This document shows, piece by piece, positions 16,395-26,018 of a stretch of 64,000 nt of DNA. The notes beneath the pieces are model-generated. The model saw nothing but the letters and a program-made list of their open reading frames with translations. It was not told the DNA's origin and did no database searches. The stretch comes from an uncultured Flavobacteriaceae bacterium (lineage in GTDB: Bacteria > Bacteroidota > Bacteroidia > Flavobacteriales > Flavobacteriaceae), in NCBI GenBank assembly GCA_947494715.1, contig CANLWG010000006.1, positions 186,001 through 250,000 on the forward strand, written 5' to 3'. The position numbers were made by a program, and so were the translations under genes. How positions within the stretch are numbered: the first letter of the stretch is position 1; each line of letters starts with the position of its first letter.

Positions 16395-18044
16395 ATGAAA
16401 ATTAAACTAAAAAGAAATCTATGTCTGTTATTACTCGGTTTTCTATCCTTTGCAGTATTAGGCCAAGCATATGAGGCCGCCCTTGATGCCTTATTGAAGG
16501 AACAATCGGACTCATCAGATCCTGGTAAGGTTGTCCTAGTGGCCAAAGATGGAAAGGTCATCTATAAAAAGGCTTTTGGTAAGGCCAACCTTGAACTTGA
16601 CGTTGACATGGATGCGGAACACGTTTTTCGTTTGGGTTCCATTACCAAACAATTTACAGCTGCTGCTATACTAAAATTGGCCGAGGAAGGGAAGTTGTCA
16701 TTGAAGGATGACATTACCAAATTTATCAAGGATTACCCGGTAGATGGAAATACCATCACTCTGGAACATTTGCTTGCCCATACATCCGGGATTAGGAATT
16801 ATACCAATCTCCCCAAATTTACTGCCGAAGTAAGGAAAAAGGATTATAGTCCTAAAAAACTCATCGATTTCTTTAAGGATGAACCTATGGATTTTAGCCC
16901 TGGTGAAAAACACGCCTATAGCAATTCTGGCTATATCCTATTGGGACGTGTAATCGAAATAGTTTCGGGCAAGATGTATGGAGAATACATTGAAGCTACT
17001 TTTTTTCAACCCCTGGGCATGAAAAATTCATTTTATGACTATTCTTCGAAACTAATTCCGAAAAGGATTCCAGGTTATCAAAAAAAAGGGAATACTTATG
17101 AAAACTCGGATTACTTGAGCATGACATTGCCTTATGCCGCAGGTTCCTTATTATCCACCATAGAAGACCTGTTCATTTGGAACGAAGCGGTTATGGGCGA
17201 TTTTGTCTTGAGCACGAAAAGTAGGGAGAAAGCGCATGCGGCCCAAGTCCTGAACAATGGAAAAATAATTGATTATGGTCTTGGTTGGAGACTGGGCAAT
17301 GTACAGGGAAGTCCGTCTATAAAACACGGAGGGTTGATTAACGGTTTTACTTCGAATGCCCTGTATCTCCCCGATGGGAAAATATTCGTTGCTGTCCTCT
17401 CCAATTGTGACTGTACTCGAAGTCTCGATGTTTTAGCCTCCAAAATGGCGGCTATAGTTCTGGGAAAGCCCTATCAGTGGAAGGAAATAGAACTTTCCAA
17501 TAAACAATTAGAACCCTATAAAGGGGTCTACGAATCCGAGTATGAGGGTCAAAAGATGATTTCCTTGCAAGATGACGACCTCATGTATTTTAATCGCGGT
17601 GGATCTAAATCAAAAATCCATCCATTGGGAAAAGACCAATTTCGATTGGGAAATAGTTTGACTGTTCTACAGTTCAAAAGAAATTCGAACAAGAATAGGG
17701 CTTCCTTTGAATTAAAAGGTCTTGGGTTACCTGTTAAATACGATCGCACATCTTCAAGAACTATCCCAACCCTAAAAGCGATAGAGGTGTCATCCGATGC
17801 ACTTGAGCGATATATAGGAGAATATCGGTTTCCATCCAAATTTATCTTTGTTATTGTTAGAGAGGGAAATAAACTATACGGACAGGTGGGCCGGGACAAG
17901 AAGGAAATCGTTCCTTATGAGGAAAACAAGTTTTTCGCCAAGGAGATTGATGCGCGGATCATATTCAGTTTAGATAAGGATGGTAAAATCATTGGGCTGA
18001 CAAAAATCCAAAATGATAAAATGTACGCCGAGAAAATCAAATGA
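16395..18044 (+). CDS. Exported serine hydrolase (beta-lactamase class C-like)
   Basis: A 549-residue protein with a signal peptide (about 1-24, ending VLGQA) and a class C beta-lactamase/DD-peptidase fold. Catalytic motifs are SITK at 82-85, YSN at 175-177 and KHGG at 310-313 in the place of the KTG box. About 180 further residues form a C-terminal domain of the beta-barrel lipocalin-like type often attached to these enzymes (two related stretches around LEPYKGVYESEYEG and LERYIGEYRFPSKF). Such proteins are esterases, D-amino-acid peptidases or of unknown specificity; true beta-lactam hydrolysis is not implied. It follows the DUF6249 gene by 86 bases and could be part of the same ECF regulon. 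Confidence 0.9.
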   Translation: MKIKLKRNLCLLLLGFLSFAVLGQAYEAALDALLKEQSDSSDPGKVVLVAKDGKVIYKKAFGKANLELDVDMDAEHVFRLGSITKQFTAAAILKLAEEGKLSLKDDITKFIKDYPVDGNTITLEHLLAHTSGIRNYTNLPKFTAEVRKKDYSPKKLIDFFKDEPMDFSPGEKHAYSNSGYILLGRVIEIVSGKMYGEYIEATFFQPLGMKNSFYDYSSKLIPKRIPGYQKKGNTYENSDYLSMTLPYAAGSLLSTIEDLFIWNEAVMGDFVLSTKSREKAHAAQVLNNGKIIDYGLGWRLGNVQGSPSIKHGGLINGFTSNALYLPDGKIFVAVLSNCDCTRSLDVLASKMAAIVLGKPYQWKEIELSNKQLEPYKGVYESEYEGQKMISLQDDDLMYFNRGGSKSKIHPLGKDQFRLGNSLTVLQFKRNSNKNRASFELKGLGLPVKYDRTSSRTIPTLKAIEVSSDALERYIGEYRFPSKFIFVIVREGNKLYGQVGRDKKEIVPYEENKFFAKEIDARIIFSLDKDGKIIGLTKIQNDKMYAEKIK

Positions 18045-18049
18045 ATTGG

Positions 18050-18496
18050 TCAATCTTCATGATACAACTTTAATTCTGTTGGGTAAGGAGTTCCTTTTCC
18101 AGTTTCCAAGAAGTTCTTCAGGCTTAACAAATAAACGGTCCACTTTGTGTTAAAATACGTAAGGGACTCTATATCATCGGATTGAATATTACTATGTGTA
18201 TGGGTTAGAAATACTTGCCCCTCCTTTTCTTCCAGCTCAAAAGTCAGAACAGCATCCTGCCATTGAGGAGGACCTTCGCAACAGGTTAATTCCAATTTTT
18301 CATATGGAATAAGTGTGGTGTATTTAAATTTTAGGGTCGTCAGGTCTTTAAAATACAAGGCTATCGTTTTTCCGATTTCAGGGGTTCCTTTTGCGGATGT
18401 TGCCCACCATCCCTCGAGTCCTTGAGGTTCAGATATCGCTTTGTACATTTCCTCTTTGGTCGTCTTTGCGCCTATAAAGTGCCTGGAGTCCTTCAT
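18050..18496 (-). CDS. SRPBCC/AHSA1 (START-like) domain protein
   Basis: A 148-residue cytoplasmic protein of the Bet v1-like SRPBCC superfamily, AHSA1 branch. Marks are the opening helix-strand KTTKEEMYKAISEPQGLEGWWA, the central CEGPPQWQDAVLTFELEE and the C-terminal helix FNTKWTVYLLSLKNFLETGKG. The fold binds hydrophobic ligands or acts in stress responses; the ligand is unknown. It is divergent from an HxlR regulator (18607), a pairing often seen for SRPBCC proteins, so the regulator probably controls it. Two more SRPBCC genes lie at 54906-55819. Confidence 0.85.
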   Translation of the reverse strand: MKDSRHFIGAKTTKEEMYKAISEPQGLEGWWATSAKGTPEIGKTIALYFKDLTTLKFKYTTLIPYEKLELTCCEGPPQWQDAVLTFELEEKEGQVFLTHTHSNIQSDDIESLTYFNTKWTVYLLSLKNFLETGKGTPYPTELKLYHED

Positions 18497-18606
18497 AACA
18501 AATTGGATTTCATGTATGGTTACACAAAGGAACTAATATTGGTATCTTTAGCAAACTATTTATTCGCCATTCCATAAATTTCTGGTGATGTAAAAGTAAC
18601 CGACTT

Positions 18607-18957
18607 ATGGCTAGAACGATAATTGAAAACCCTGAACATTGTGCCTTGACCCATGCCATGAATAGTATTGGCAGCAAATGGAAACCGTTAATAATCTACT
18701 TGTTGGGCATAAAAAGCGATGGACGACCCTTACGATTCGGTAGGATAAATGCGATTCTTCATTATATTTCCAAAAGGGTTTTGGTAGAACAACTCAAGGA
18801 ATTGGAAATAGACGGATTGATAATTAGAAAGAGATATAAGGAGATTCCTCCACGGGTGGAATATTCCCTATCAGAAAAGGGACAGGCCTTGTTGCCCATA
18901 TTGGAAAACATTTGTGAATGGAGCGAAAATCACATGGGGCATGTTACATTTGAGTAA
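18607..18957 (+). CDS. HxlR-family transcription regulator
   Basis: A 116-residue winged-helix protein. The family pattern C-x(4-5)-A-x2-x-I-G-x-KW-K is visible as HCALTHAMNSIGSKWKPLII (residues 9-28), followed by the recognition helix region KRVLVEQLKELEIDGLIIRK and the wing PPRVEYSLSEKG. The N-terminal cysteine (C10) is where redox or electrophile sensing occurs in several HxlR proteins. It is transcribed away from the SRPBCC gene with 110 bases between them, which should contain its operator. Family members respond to aldehydes, disulfide stress or quinones. Confidence 0.92.
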   Translation: MARTIIENPEHCALTHAMNSIGSKWKPLIIYLLGIKSDGRPLRFGRINAILHYISKRVLVEQLKELEIDGLIIRKRYKEIPPRVEYSLSEKGQALLPILENICEWSENHMGHVTFE

Positions 18958-19137
18958 AATGTATAGGTCAAAACACCGTCTGTAATTTTCATGGGAAGAT
19001 TACTGTTTTAATGATGTGTCTTTCCACGATGCATACCATTATAAATTTACCTACGGTCTAAAAAGCTCAAAAAAATAAAGATTATACAAGTTCGAATAAA
19101 TGTCTTTCTTACTGGTATTTGTTTGATGTTGTAAGGG

Positions 19138-20637
19138 TTATTCTTTTTTACTTTTTATCAGCTCAACAGCCTTTTTCATTTCTAAGTCTCTGCCGTCAAT
19201 TACATCCTCAATAGTGTAGGAAATTGGATAATCGGGTAAAATTCCTCTGCCGATAGGATGATTTTGGTACAAATAGATCCATTGAATGTTGGGAGACATT
19301 CTTACCATAATCTGACTGTTGGGCAAAATGATGGGAATTTCCATACCACCGGTAGGTCCTTCGTACGTTCCACCTGATTCTTCCCCTATGAATATAGCGT
19401 TTGTTGTATTCTTTATATTGGCAATCAACGATGAAGTACTTGAAAAACTTATTCCCGACATCAAAACATACAATTGACCTTTAAACACATGCTCTGCTGG
19501 AGATTGGAATTGCAGGCCTTCTACATTGGGTTTATTATTGACCCAAAGATCATCATTGATTTTTCTGTATGCCTCATCCTGATTGTTGTACCACAGATCC
19601 GATGTGTCCTTTTCCACGGTATGGATGATTGGAGTCAATGCACGAAAATCGAGTCTACTGAAAAATATATTTTGATAAAGTTTGTGAGGTTTGCCGTATA
19701 AGTGTTTGACTAAATTTGCTTCATGATGCTCGCTTCCGCCCTCGTTTTCCCTAAGGTCAATGATAAGATTTTCTATATTTTTTTCCTCTAATTGGTTGAA
19801 TAAGGACGATAGCACAGAATTATAATCAGGATCGATGTCTTTATTATAGAACGACCTAGAAATGGTCAAAACCGCTAAACTGTTCTTTTCATCAATGGTA
19901 AACGTTGGAGAAGGTTTTTTAAACCACTCCCTTACATCAACCTGATGTATTTCTTTCAAAAGTTTATTTCTTTCCTCGGCCGAAATTCCTTCTTTGGTAA
20001 GTGTAACTTCTTTTAGAGAATTAAATTTCCGGTAGCGAATATTGAAGATGCTACTGCGATTTACATGTAAATAATAATACAGATCGAAGCCATGAAAACT
20101 CTCAAAAAAATATCTCTCTATCAACCGGTCTTTTCGAGTTTCTATCCATCCATCAGTAGCAATTCCTTCCTTTATTGATCGGATGATTTCGCCAGTTAAT
20201 TTTCCATTAATGGATATTATCTCAGACCCATCTGGAATCTTTTTTCCTTTTCCAACATCGTACAGGGCAAATATTTTATCGTTTAATATTTTGATCTGAA
20301 AGGGCATTACTTTCTTTTTTAGGACAACATTTTCCAGTTCGCCCTGGGGAATTGTATACAAATGCCCACAATTCACCCTAGCGTTTAACTTACTGACAAG
20401 ACTAAGGAAATCCAAGGCTGAAATATTGTCTTTTTTTGACAACACATTTCTTAGACTATCAAATCTGCTTTGAACAATATCTTTGGATTCGTATTTATAT
20501 AATCTTGGGTGTACATAATCCAATGAAAAAGTTAGCCAATTAAAATCCTCAAGAGCTTGTTCTTTGGAAAGCATAGATTGGCAATAGCCTGTAAAGGACA
20601 GACAAATAGTATAAAGAATTAAAAAAAAATTCCTCAT
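19138..20637 (-). CDS. Exported S41-family peptidase (tail-specific protease-like)
   Basis: A 499-residue protein with a signal peptide (1-19) and an S41 catalytic domain. A PDZ-like segment (about 110-150, with GKKIPDGSEIISINGK) precedes the protease domain, which shows LIIDLRENEGG (291-301) and the serine-containing YVLMSGISFSSTSS loop (390-403); the nucleophile is probably S397 or a close neighbour. The GRGILPDYPI segment near 463-472 is the usual C-terminal mark. Members cleave non-polar C termini in the periplasm or degrade peptides; some Bacteroidota homologues are poorly active. No neighbour on the same strand is close, so it is probably monocistronic. Confidence 0.87.
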   Translation of the reverse strand: MRNFFLILYTICLSFTGYCQSMLSKEQALEDFNWLTFSLDYVHPRLYKYESKDIVQSRFDSLRNVLSKKDNISALDFLSLVSKLNARVNCGHLYTIPQGELENVVLKKKVMPFQIKILNDKIFALYDVGKGKKIPDGSEIISINGKLTGEIIRSIKEGIATDGWIETRKDRLIERYFFESFHGFDLYYYLHVNRSSIFNIRYRKFNSLKEVTLTKEGISAEERNKLLKEIHQVDVREWFKKPSPTFTIDEKNSLAVLTISRSFYNKDIDPDYNSVLSSLFNQLEEKNIENLIIDLRENEGGSEHHEANLVKHLYGKPHKLYQNIFFSRLDFRALTPIIHTVEKDTSDLWYNNQDEAYRKINDDLWVNNKPNVEGLQFQSPAEHVFKGQLYVLMSGISFSSTSSLIANIKNTTNAIFIGEESGGTYEGPTGGMEIPIILPNSQIMVRMSPNIQWIYLYQNHPIGRGILPDYPISYTIEDVIDGRDLEMKKAVELIKSKKE

Positions 20638-21197
20638 TTGTGTTTATTGATTAATTAATAAGCGGAATTAAAAGCCATCTTAAATAGGGATACTAATGGA
20701 TGAAACCCCTCCTTTCTGGTTTTGTATTCTACTTTAATAGACGGGTATTCTTCTTAAATAGTTGCCTTAAGAAGTATTTTCCTCAAATGTGATATAAACC
20801 GTTATGCCAACCAGAACCCAATTCCTTCTTGTTTTTCAGGAATAGTATGTTTTACCTATTCAGTAAACTTGCTAAATCAAGGATAAGGATATTTGTAAAA
20901 TGTTACAGTTAAGTCTTTACGATTGAAAGTAAAATGGTCAATTGATAGGGTGGAAAGAAGAAGAAGTGCCAAAAAATGTCTATTTTATGGTACCATATTC
21001 TATGGGATACTATTTCCTGGATTCATTAATTGCTGTTGATAATTTCAACCAGATGCCTTACAACTAATTGATGGCCTTTAAAGATATTCTCTTTGGGGAA
21101 ATACTTCTGACTTCATATCGGGATTCATACAAAAAACCTTAAAGAATTCTCGTCAATTTCACACTTCGCCGGATGTAAAGTATTATTTCACCCTAAT
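20638..21197. other. Intergenic region, no feature recognised
   Basis: This 560-base AT-rich stretch lies between the S41 protease start and the MORN gene stop. I found no open frame with coding character, no RNA gene and no strong hairpin on either strand. It probably holds the protease promoter. Confidence 0.4.
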
Positions 21198-22076
21198 TTA
21201 ACGACTTTCCTTTTTTTGCTTTTTGTCCGCTTCTACCAATTTGTCTTCCTGCCAGATACCGTTGGCCATGATTTTGCCATCTTTTCCGTAGAAGACGCCT
21301 TCACCACTTCTTTGGTCCGCCTTCCATGCTCCTGTATATTTTTCCCCGTTGGGCCAGTAATAAGTTCCCTGTCCGTGTCGTTTGTCGTTTATGTAATTTC
21401 CGACATAGTATTCTCCATCGGGCCAATAAAAGGTGCCTTTGCCGTGACGTTGGTTGTCCTTCCATTCCCCTTCATAACGGCTACCTGTATCCAAAAGTGC
21501 CAATCCATGGCCATTGGCTTTCTTGTCCTTCACTTGTCCCACATAATGCATCTGACTTCCTTTACTGCTTGTAAAGGTCAAATACTCACCAAAGGACTTC
21601 TTTTGCAATTGACGTTCCATACGAGCCAGTCGTACCTTGGTCTTTTCAAACGCAAAGTTCAAAGAATCATACTGTCGAATCTCTTTTGGGGTGACCGAAT
21701 GCTTTATTTGATTCGAATCAAGGGCTTGGAGTCGGGCAATTAGGGATGCATCCGAGTGTAGTGCATCCTGCATTTTCATCAGTCTTTCTGCAAGTGAAAT
21801 ACGGAGCTGAATTCCGGTGCTATCATTTTTCCCAGTAGCACTCAACCGTTCTTGGTAAGCGCGGAGGGCGGCTTGGTAATTACCTTTTACGAGAGCGGAA
21901 TCTATTTGCAGAAGACTATTGTAAACGGTCATTCGCGTATCAAATTGCTCATTCAAGGCCCTGTTGGCCTGAAGCTCATTTTGAAGATTACTGGTCTTCA
22001 ATTGATAGAACACAATGATACCAGCTGCAATTACCAATAAAAGATAGGATATAATGGTACGATTTTGTTTTTTCAT
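21198..22076 (-). CDS. MORN-repeat protein with N-terminal anchor
   Basis: A 292-residue protein with one hydrophobic helix (about 8-24), an Ala/Gln/Arg-rich helical, partly coiled-coil region (25-165) and four to five MORN repeats (about 175-275). Clear repeat cores are YEGEWKDNQRHGKGTFYWPDG, split here as YEGEWKDNQRHGKG then TFYWPDGEYYVG, and YTGAWKADQRSGEG. MORN strands form an elongated beta-hairpin ladder that binds membranes or proteins. It is the last gene of a three-gene operon with the DUF2490 and 654-residue genes upstream; the 654-residue protein also has MORN-like strands, suggesting the products work together at the envelope. Confidence 0.85.
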   Translation of the reverse strand: MKKQNRTIISYLLLVIAAGIIVFYQLKTSNLQNELQANRALNEQFDTRMTVYNSLLQIDSALVKGNYQAALRAYQERLSATGKNDSTGIQLRISLAERLMKMQDALHSDASLIARLQALDSNQIKHSVTPKEIRQYDSLNFAFEKTKVRLARMERQLQKKSFGEYLTFTSSKGSQMHYVGQVKDKKANGHGLALLDTGSRYEGEWKDNQRHGKGTFYWPDGEYYVGNYINDKRHGQGTYYWPNGEKYTGAWKADQRSGEGVFYGKDGKIMANGIWQEDKLVEADKKQKKESR

Positions 22077-22112
22077 GCTGTAGAAAGTTCGGTCAACGCA
22101 TGATATACGTGT

Positions 22113-22946
22113 TTAATCGTTAAAATGGATTGCGGGAAGCTTATTTTTTACTTTTCTAAAATCGGGAGAGAAATACATGTGGAATCTCAAGGTCCAACTT
22201 TGTTTGTAAATCCCGCCATTGCTTAACTGTTGTCCCTGAGAATACATCAACCCCGCTGCGAAGGTGAGTCTAGGGGTTACAATGTACCCAAGTGTAGTTG
22301 TTAATCGTAGATCTTCCATAGGGCTGGCAACTACCTCTTTTCCACTCTGCATGATCAATTCGGCCTCCGGGGAAACATAAAATGTCTTGGGCTCCAACTT
22401 ATGACTGTTCAATGGTACTTTTAACCGGAACATATACCGCCAGCGATTTCGAAAAATGTATTCGCTATTTTCTTCAAAACCTTGGCTCCAACGGTGTTCG
22501 ATACGAATGCGATGGTAGGTCATAATACTGGACAACGGCATAGCAAACAGATACTGGTGCCAAATACGCCATTCAGGAACTAAATTACGATCCACAGAAG
22601 CTTCATCCGTATTGAAATTAAGGCGTAATACGCCCCCTAAACTAACATTGAATTTCTTGGAATAAATATAGCCAATGGCATGCCGATTATAAATCTGTGC
22701 CATCTGCCCTACAAATGGGGTGCTTTCCGTTTCCTGAAGCCGAAAATGGGTTTGGGCCACCCAAAACAGACGCTTAGATATGCGGATGTTGCCATAGGTG
22801 TTAAACCATACCTTTGTAAGGGGTTCCTTGAATTTGGATTCTAAAGGAAGTACTTCTTTTTCTTCCTCTTGTGCCGATAGGGGAAACGAACTACAAATCA
22901 GAAACAGGACCAATACCCATATGGGATTTTTGCAATGGTGCTTCAT
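22113..22946 (-). CDS. DUF2490 family outer-membrane-type protein
   Basis: A 277-residue protein with a clear signal peptide (about 1-25, ending LSAQ) and alternating amphipathic strands consistent with an outer-membrane beta barrel. The DUF2490 pattern is visible in the N-terminal WFNTYGNIRISKRLFW and in the repeated arginine-rich strands such as RIRIEHRWSQGF and YIFRNRWRYMFRLKVPL. Function is unknown. It starts three bases after the stop of the 654-residue gene, so the two are cotranscribed, with the MORN gene 36 bases downstream. Confidence 0.87.
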   Translation of the reverse strand: MKHHCKNPIWVLVLFLICSSFPLSAQEEEKEVLPLESKFKEPLTKVWFNTYGNIRISKRLFWVAQTHFRLQETESTPFVGQMAQIYNRHAIGYIYSKKFNVSLGGVLRLNFNTDEASVDRNLVPEWRIWHQYLFAMPLSSIMTYHRIRIEHRWSQGFEENSEYIFRNRWRYMFRLKVPLNSHKLEPKTFYVSPEAELIMQSGKEVVASPMEDLRLTTTLGYIVTPRLTFAAGLMYSQGQQLSNGGIYKQSWTLRFHMYFSPDFRKVKNKLPAIHFND

Positions 22947-22949
22947 CCG

Positions 22950-24914
22950 TTAATTTTCTTTGACCTGGTGTTGGATGTTGAACAATTGCATGACCATTTT
23001 TGGATCCTGCTCTTTTCGAAGCTTTCGTTCCAATTTTGAGGTTTCCTCGTCCCTAAGTTCGATCATTCGCTGGTAGGTACCTTGCATAAGAAGAACCAGT
23101 TCGTCGGCATTATCACAACTAAGATCGGACTGTACCCATTTCAAAAAATATGGGACAAGCACCTTACGATAAGTTCCAGTAATCCGTTTTTTCACTTCTT
23201 CATTCATTACAGTGGCCGTAAAGGGATTCCAGACACCGTCTTGGTACTTCTGTTGTATTTCTTCCCACTGGGTGGGCAATACTGCAATTGCTTTGGTCAA
23301 TGCCTTCAATTGGGTATAGCAATCCACCAATTCCCTGGCATAATCGAATTTGGTTGATACTTCTTCCATTGCCGAATACCTACTTAAACTTGAATCAGCT
23401 ATGGCCTTGATTTGCAGTAACGCGTCTTCGTTTACTCCCGTTACATTGTTGCTAACAGAATCTATTAAATGGTTCAATCCATTGCTTTGGACGATCAATT
23501 CTTCTTCCAAGGCAATGAGTTCCTGTTGTCGTTGCTCTTTGGTTAATTTGTTGTTCAATAGTTGCTGTACCGAGTCCAGACTAAAGGTTGCATATTGGGC
23601 AAGTTGCTCGATGGACGACATGGTATTTCCACCAAATTCAAATCGTTCTGCATTGGGTAATGCAAAAGCCTTACGTGAGCCGACGCCATTAGTTTCCTTG
23701 CCAACTTCAATTTTTGTGGATGGTTTTCCCTTGGGCCACAGTTTACGTATCAGTTGATCTCGAGTAACAAATTCAAGAATACCCTGTTCATGGTAATCAA
23801 CCACTTTTTCAATAGGATTCAGGAAATTTTCTGAAATGGCGCTTACAATGGAATACAGAAAAAGTGCCTCTTCATCCGATAGTTTTAAGATGTTCAGTTG
23901 TGTACTGTTCAATAAGGATTCACTTATTATTTTTGATTTTCCGAAATGGGCTTTGATGGAATCCAACTGCACTGTTTCCAAGGAATTCAAAGGGAAATGA
24001 GCCACTTTTACCTTAAATTCCGGTAAAAAAGCGGATTCCCCCAACTCGGATAAAATGTTGTCTATTTTTTTATAGTATTGGGCATTTTCGGCCAGCAACT
24101 TGGGCATCCCTCTTTCAAAAACATTTAGGGAATCGCTTGCCGGCAGTTGCAGCTGCAGTATTTTTATGTAGCGGGCATCCAAATTGATGGTTTTCCTCTG
24201 CTCCATAGTATTACCGGACATTTGTACTGCCTTGGTTTCATCATTTTCGCTGCTCTGGATTCTCTCCAACACACCATCGTTAAAAAACCAACTTTCTACT
24301 GCTTCTACTTCATCGGTAACATATAAGGACCATTCATCATGCGCTAATCCATTCCGAAGAAACCTACCTACTAGGGTACTGCTTTCGTTTTCAATACGAA
24401 AACTACGTTGGGGAATACCATCTTCAAATACAATGTTACTCTTGAACAAGGTTTGTTCCACTTCCGAATCCTTGATCCGGTTCACCGTGTAGGTCCACGA
24501 GCCGTCCGGTCTCCCCTTTTTTAAGGTTCCACTGGCTTCCTCCTGGGTTCCACTAACTAGTACTCTATATTGATAATCTATAACCTGCGTTTGGCTATTG
24601 GACTGAAATTCTCCGAACTGGAACCGCCAAAATCCAGTGGGATAATGGTCTTTGAAAGTCCCCGAGAACAAAAAGGAAGAGTCTTCGTTTTCCAGAAGTG
24701 CCTCGAGATTGGACCGTTCCATTAAAAAGGGACCATTGAGCAAAGTATCCTTGCCCATAACTTTGTAATCATATCCCGCCTCTCCTTTGTACTTGCCTAC
24801 CTGTAACGGACCGGCGTAATGTAGCGTCTCCTGTCCTTGTAAAGCCAACGGAGTGCAAACAAGCATTGCCAAGAGTACTGAAATAAATGGATATTTCGTT
24901 TTGAACCCAATCAT
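22950..24914 (-). CDS. Exported 654-residue protein of unknown function
   Basis: The protein has a signal peptide (about 1-28, ending LQGQE). The N-terminal part (30-210) contains repeated strands of the type SGTFKDHYPTGFWRFQFGE and VGRFLRNGLAHDEWSLY, which resemble MORN/YwqK-type repeats. From about 240 onward it is strongly helical and Leu/Glu/Gln-rich, with predicted coiled coil around 440-520 and a charged C terminus. I do not recognise a catalytic motif. It is the first gene of the operon with the DUF2490 and MORN genes, suggesting a shared envelope assembly with this long helical protein as a periplasmic scaffold (inference). Confidence 0.75.
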   Translation of the reverse strand: MIGFKTKYPFISVLLAMLVCTPLALQGQETLHYAGPLQVGKYKGEAGYDYKVMGKDTLLNGPFLMERSNLEALLENEDSSFLFSGTFKDHYPTGFWRFQFGEFQSNSQTQVIDYQYRVLVSGTQEEASGTLKKGRPDGSWTYTVNRIKDSEVEQTLFKSNIVFEDGIPQRSFRIENESSTLVGRFLRNGLAHDEWSLYVTDEVEAVESWFFNDGVLERIQSSENDETKAVQMSGNTMEQRKTINLDARYIKILQLQLPASDSLNVFERGMPKLLAENAQYYKKIDNILSELGESAFLPEFKVKVAHFPLNSLETVQLDSIKAHFGKSKIISESLLNSTQLNILKLSDEEALFLYSIVSAISENFLNPIEKVVDYHEQGILEFVTRDQLIRKLWPKGKPSTKIEVGKETNGVGSRKAFALPNAERFEFGGNTMSSIEQLAQYATFSLDSVQQLLNNKLTKEQRQQELIALEEELIVQSNGLNHLIDSVSNNVTGVNEDALLQIKAIADSSLSRYSAMEEVSTKFDYARELVDCYTQLKALTKAIAVLPTQWEEIQQKYQDGVWNPFTATVMNEEVKKRITGTYRKVLVPYFLKWVQSDLSCDNADELVLLMQGTYQRMIELRDEETSKLERKLRKEQDPKMVMQLFNIQHQVKEN

Positions 24915-25217
24915 CCGGCAAAAAAACTAAATTTAATTTACAAGTGATAGGTATAGTACGAAAAATTGAAGCTTTCGGATTTTATGTTGGGTCCAATTCT
25001 GAAAGACGCATAAAAATTACGGTTAAAAACAACTTTTATCAGGGTGAAGCTTTTAACTATAGGATATTGTGTAAATAGACAGTACAAGTTATTGTGGGAT
25101 AGGAGGTTCATGAGGTTGCATTTTCACCTCTCCGATTAGCGTATACTAACGAAAATTGCCTCGTATAAACCGGAGGTGCATTTTGTGCTAAAGCTAACCT
25201 ATAGGGCCATAGAAAAA
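24915..25217. other. Intergenic region, no gene found
   Basis: About 300 AT-rich bases between the start of the 654-residue gene (minus) and the terminator of the upstream peptide gene. No open frame with coding character was seen. The promoter of the three-gene operon should lie here. Confidence 0.4.
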
Positions 25218-25260
25218 CATTGTCCTATAGAGCGGTGATTTACCTTTCTATAGGACAATG
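25218..25260 (-). terminator. Strong intrinsic terminator of the GG-leader peptide gene
   Basis: CATTGTCCTATAGA (25218-25231) and TCTATAGGACAATG (25247-25260) form a perfect 14-bp stem with a 15-base loop. On the minus strand the stem is followed directly by TTTTTCT. It begins 27 bases past the stop of the peptide gene at 25288, defining a short monocistronic transcript. Confidence 0.85.
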
Positions 25261-25287
25261 AGAACTATCTATCTAACTATTCCAGTT

Positions 25288-25506
25288 TTAAGAGCAACTC
25301 GTCCAAACTGTTCCGGGACCTCCAAGATGATAGCAGATATGATTCATCTCCGTTGGATTGCTACATGTACTATGATGTACGGTCATTGAACTGCCATTTG
25401 AGCAATTAAGTGTCGCTGTACTTCCTCCCATTACAGACTTCGATTCTTCTCGTGACAATACTTCCTTAGCGTTTACATCAAATCCTTTTATTCTTCTTTT
25501 TTTCAT
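25288..25506 (-). CDS. GG-leader precursor peptide with four cysteines
   Basis: The ATG at 25506 is chosen over an upstream alternative start because the 72-residue product then has the canonical Bacteroidota leader: MKKRRIKGFDVNAKEVLS, then REESKSVMGG, ending in Gly-Gly at 27-28. Cleavage after GG by a C39-type peptidase/transporter would release a 44-residue core rich in Ser, Thr, His and Gly with four cysteines (C35, C48, C58, C71). This matches ribosomally made, exported peptides of the class IIa-like/natural product precursor type. No modification enzyme or C39 transporter gene lies next to it. The transcript has its own strong terminator at 25218-25260. A 51-residue relative with six cysteines is encoded at 58889-59044. 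Confidence 0.75.
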   Translation of the reverse strand: MKKRRIKGFDVNAKEVLSREESKSVMGGSTATLNCSNGSSMTVHHSTCSNPTEMNHICYHLGGPGTVWTSCS

Positions 25507-26018
25507 GATACAATTATTAGTAGATTTATTTTCCTTGGACTTTTGTAGGACACCCAAGGTCTGTGTCCATCCCTCGCGAAAGAATATTGTATATGGCCTA
25601 TACTTGGATTTAGGGCCGTTTTTGTTTTACATTTCCTTGTTATCATTATTTCCTGTTGGCTATACCTCATCTGGGGCATGTTTATTGGAAAAGAGCTTGG
25701 TATGGGTCATCTTTCCTATGGATTAGGAAGAGTGTTATTTAAATTCTCGCACCTGTTTGCCGAATGACAGATTTGCAAGAATGACAATTTAGTGGAGGCT
25801 TGGGCTTTGGTCCTAGAAAAAGCTCTTTGAATTAAAAGTACGAAAAATATTACTAAAAATATAAGAAAAAAGAATATTGGCAATTATAATATAACTCGTC
25901 GTGCATTTAGTGTTTAGGTAAATAAAGTTATTCAAGATGTTGAATATCAGAAAATTGAAGTAAATTTAAAACAATCTAAGCCGCACTATGACTTTATATA
26001 CTAAGATGCTCTAAGTGG
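25507..26018. other. AT-rich intergenic region, no gene found
   Basis: This 512-base stretch holds the promoter side of the GG-leader peptide gene and the downstream side of the molybdenum hydroxylase operon. Base composition becomes very AT-rich from about 25830 to 25990. No supported gene, RNA or terminator was found. Confidence 0.35.

Noticed and set aside
16395-18044. Antibiotic-resistance beta-lactamase annotation for the serine hydrolases here and at 39779
   Set aside because: The SxxK and YxN motifs are shared by many esterases and peptidases, the KTG box is altered, and both proteins carry extra domains not found in AmpC enzymes.
25505-25726. 73-codon plus-strand open frame opposite the GG-leader gene promoter
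   Set aside because: No domain, a poor start context and a low-complexity hydrophobic composition; the minus-strand peptide explains the locus better.
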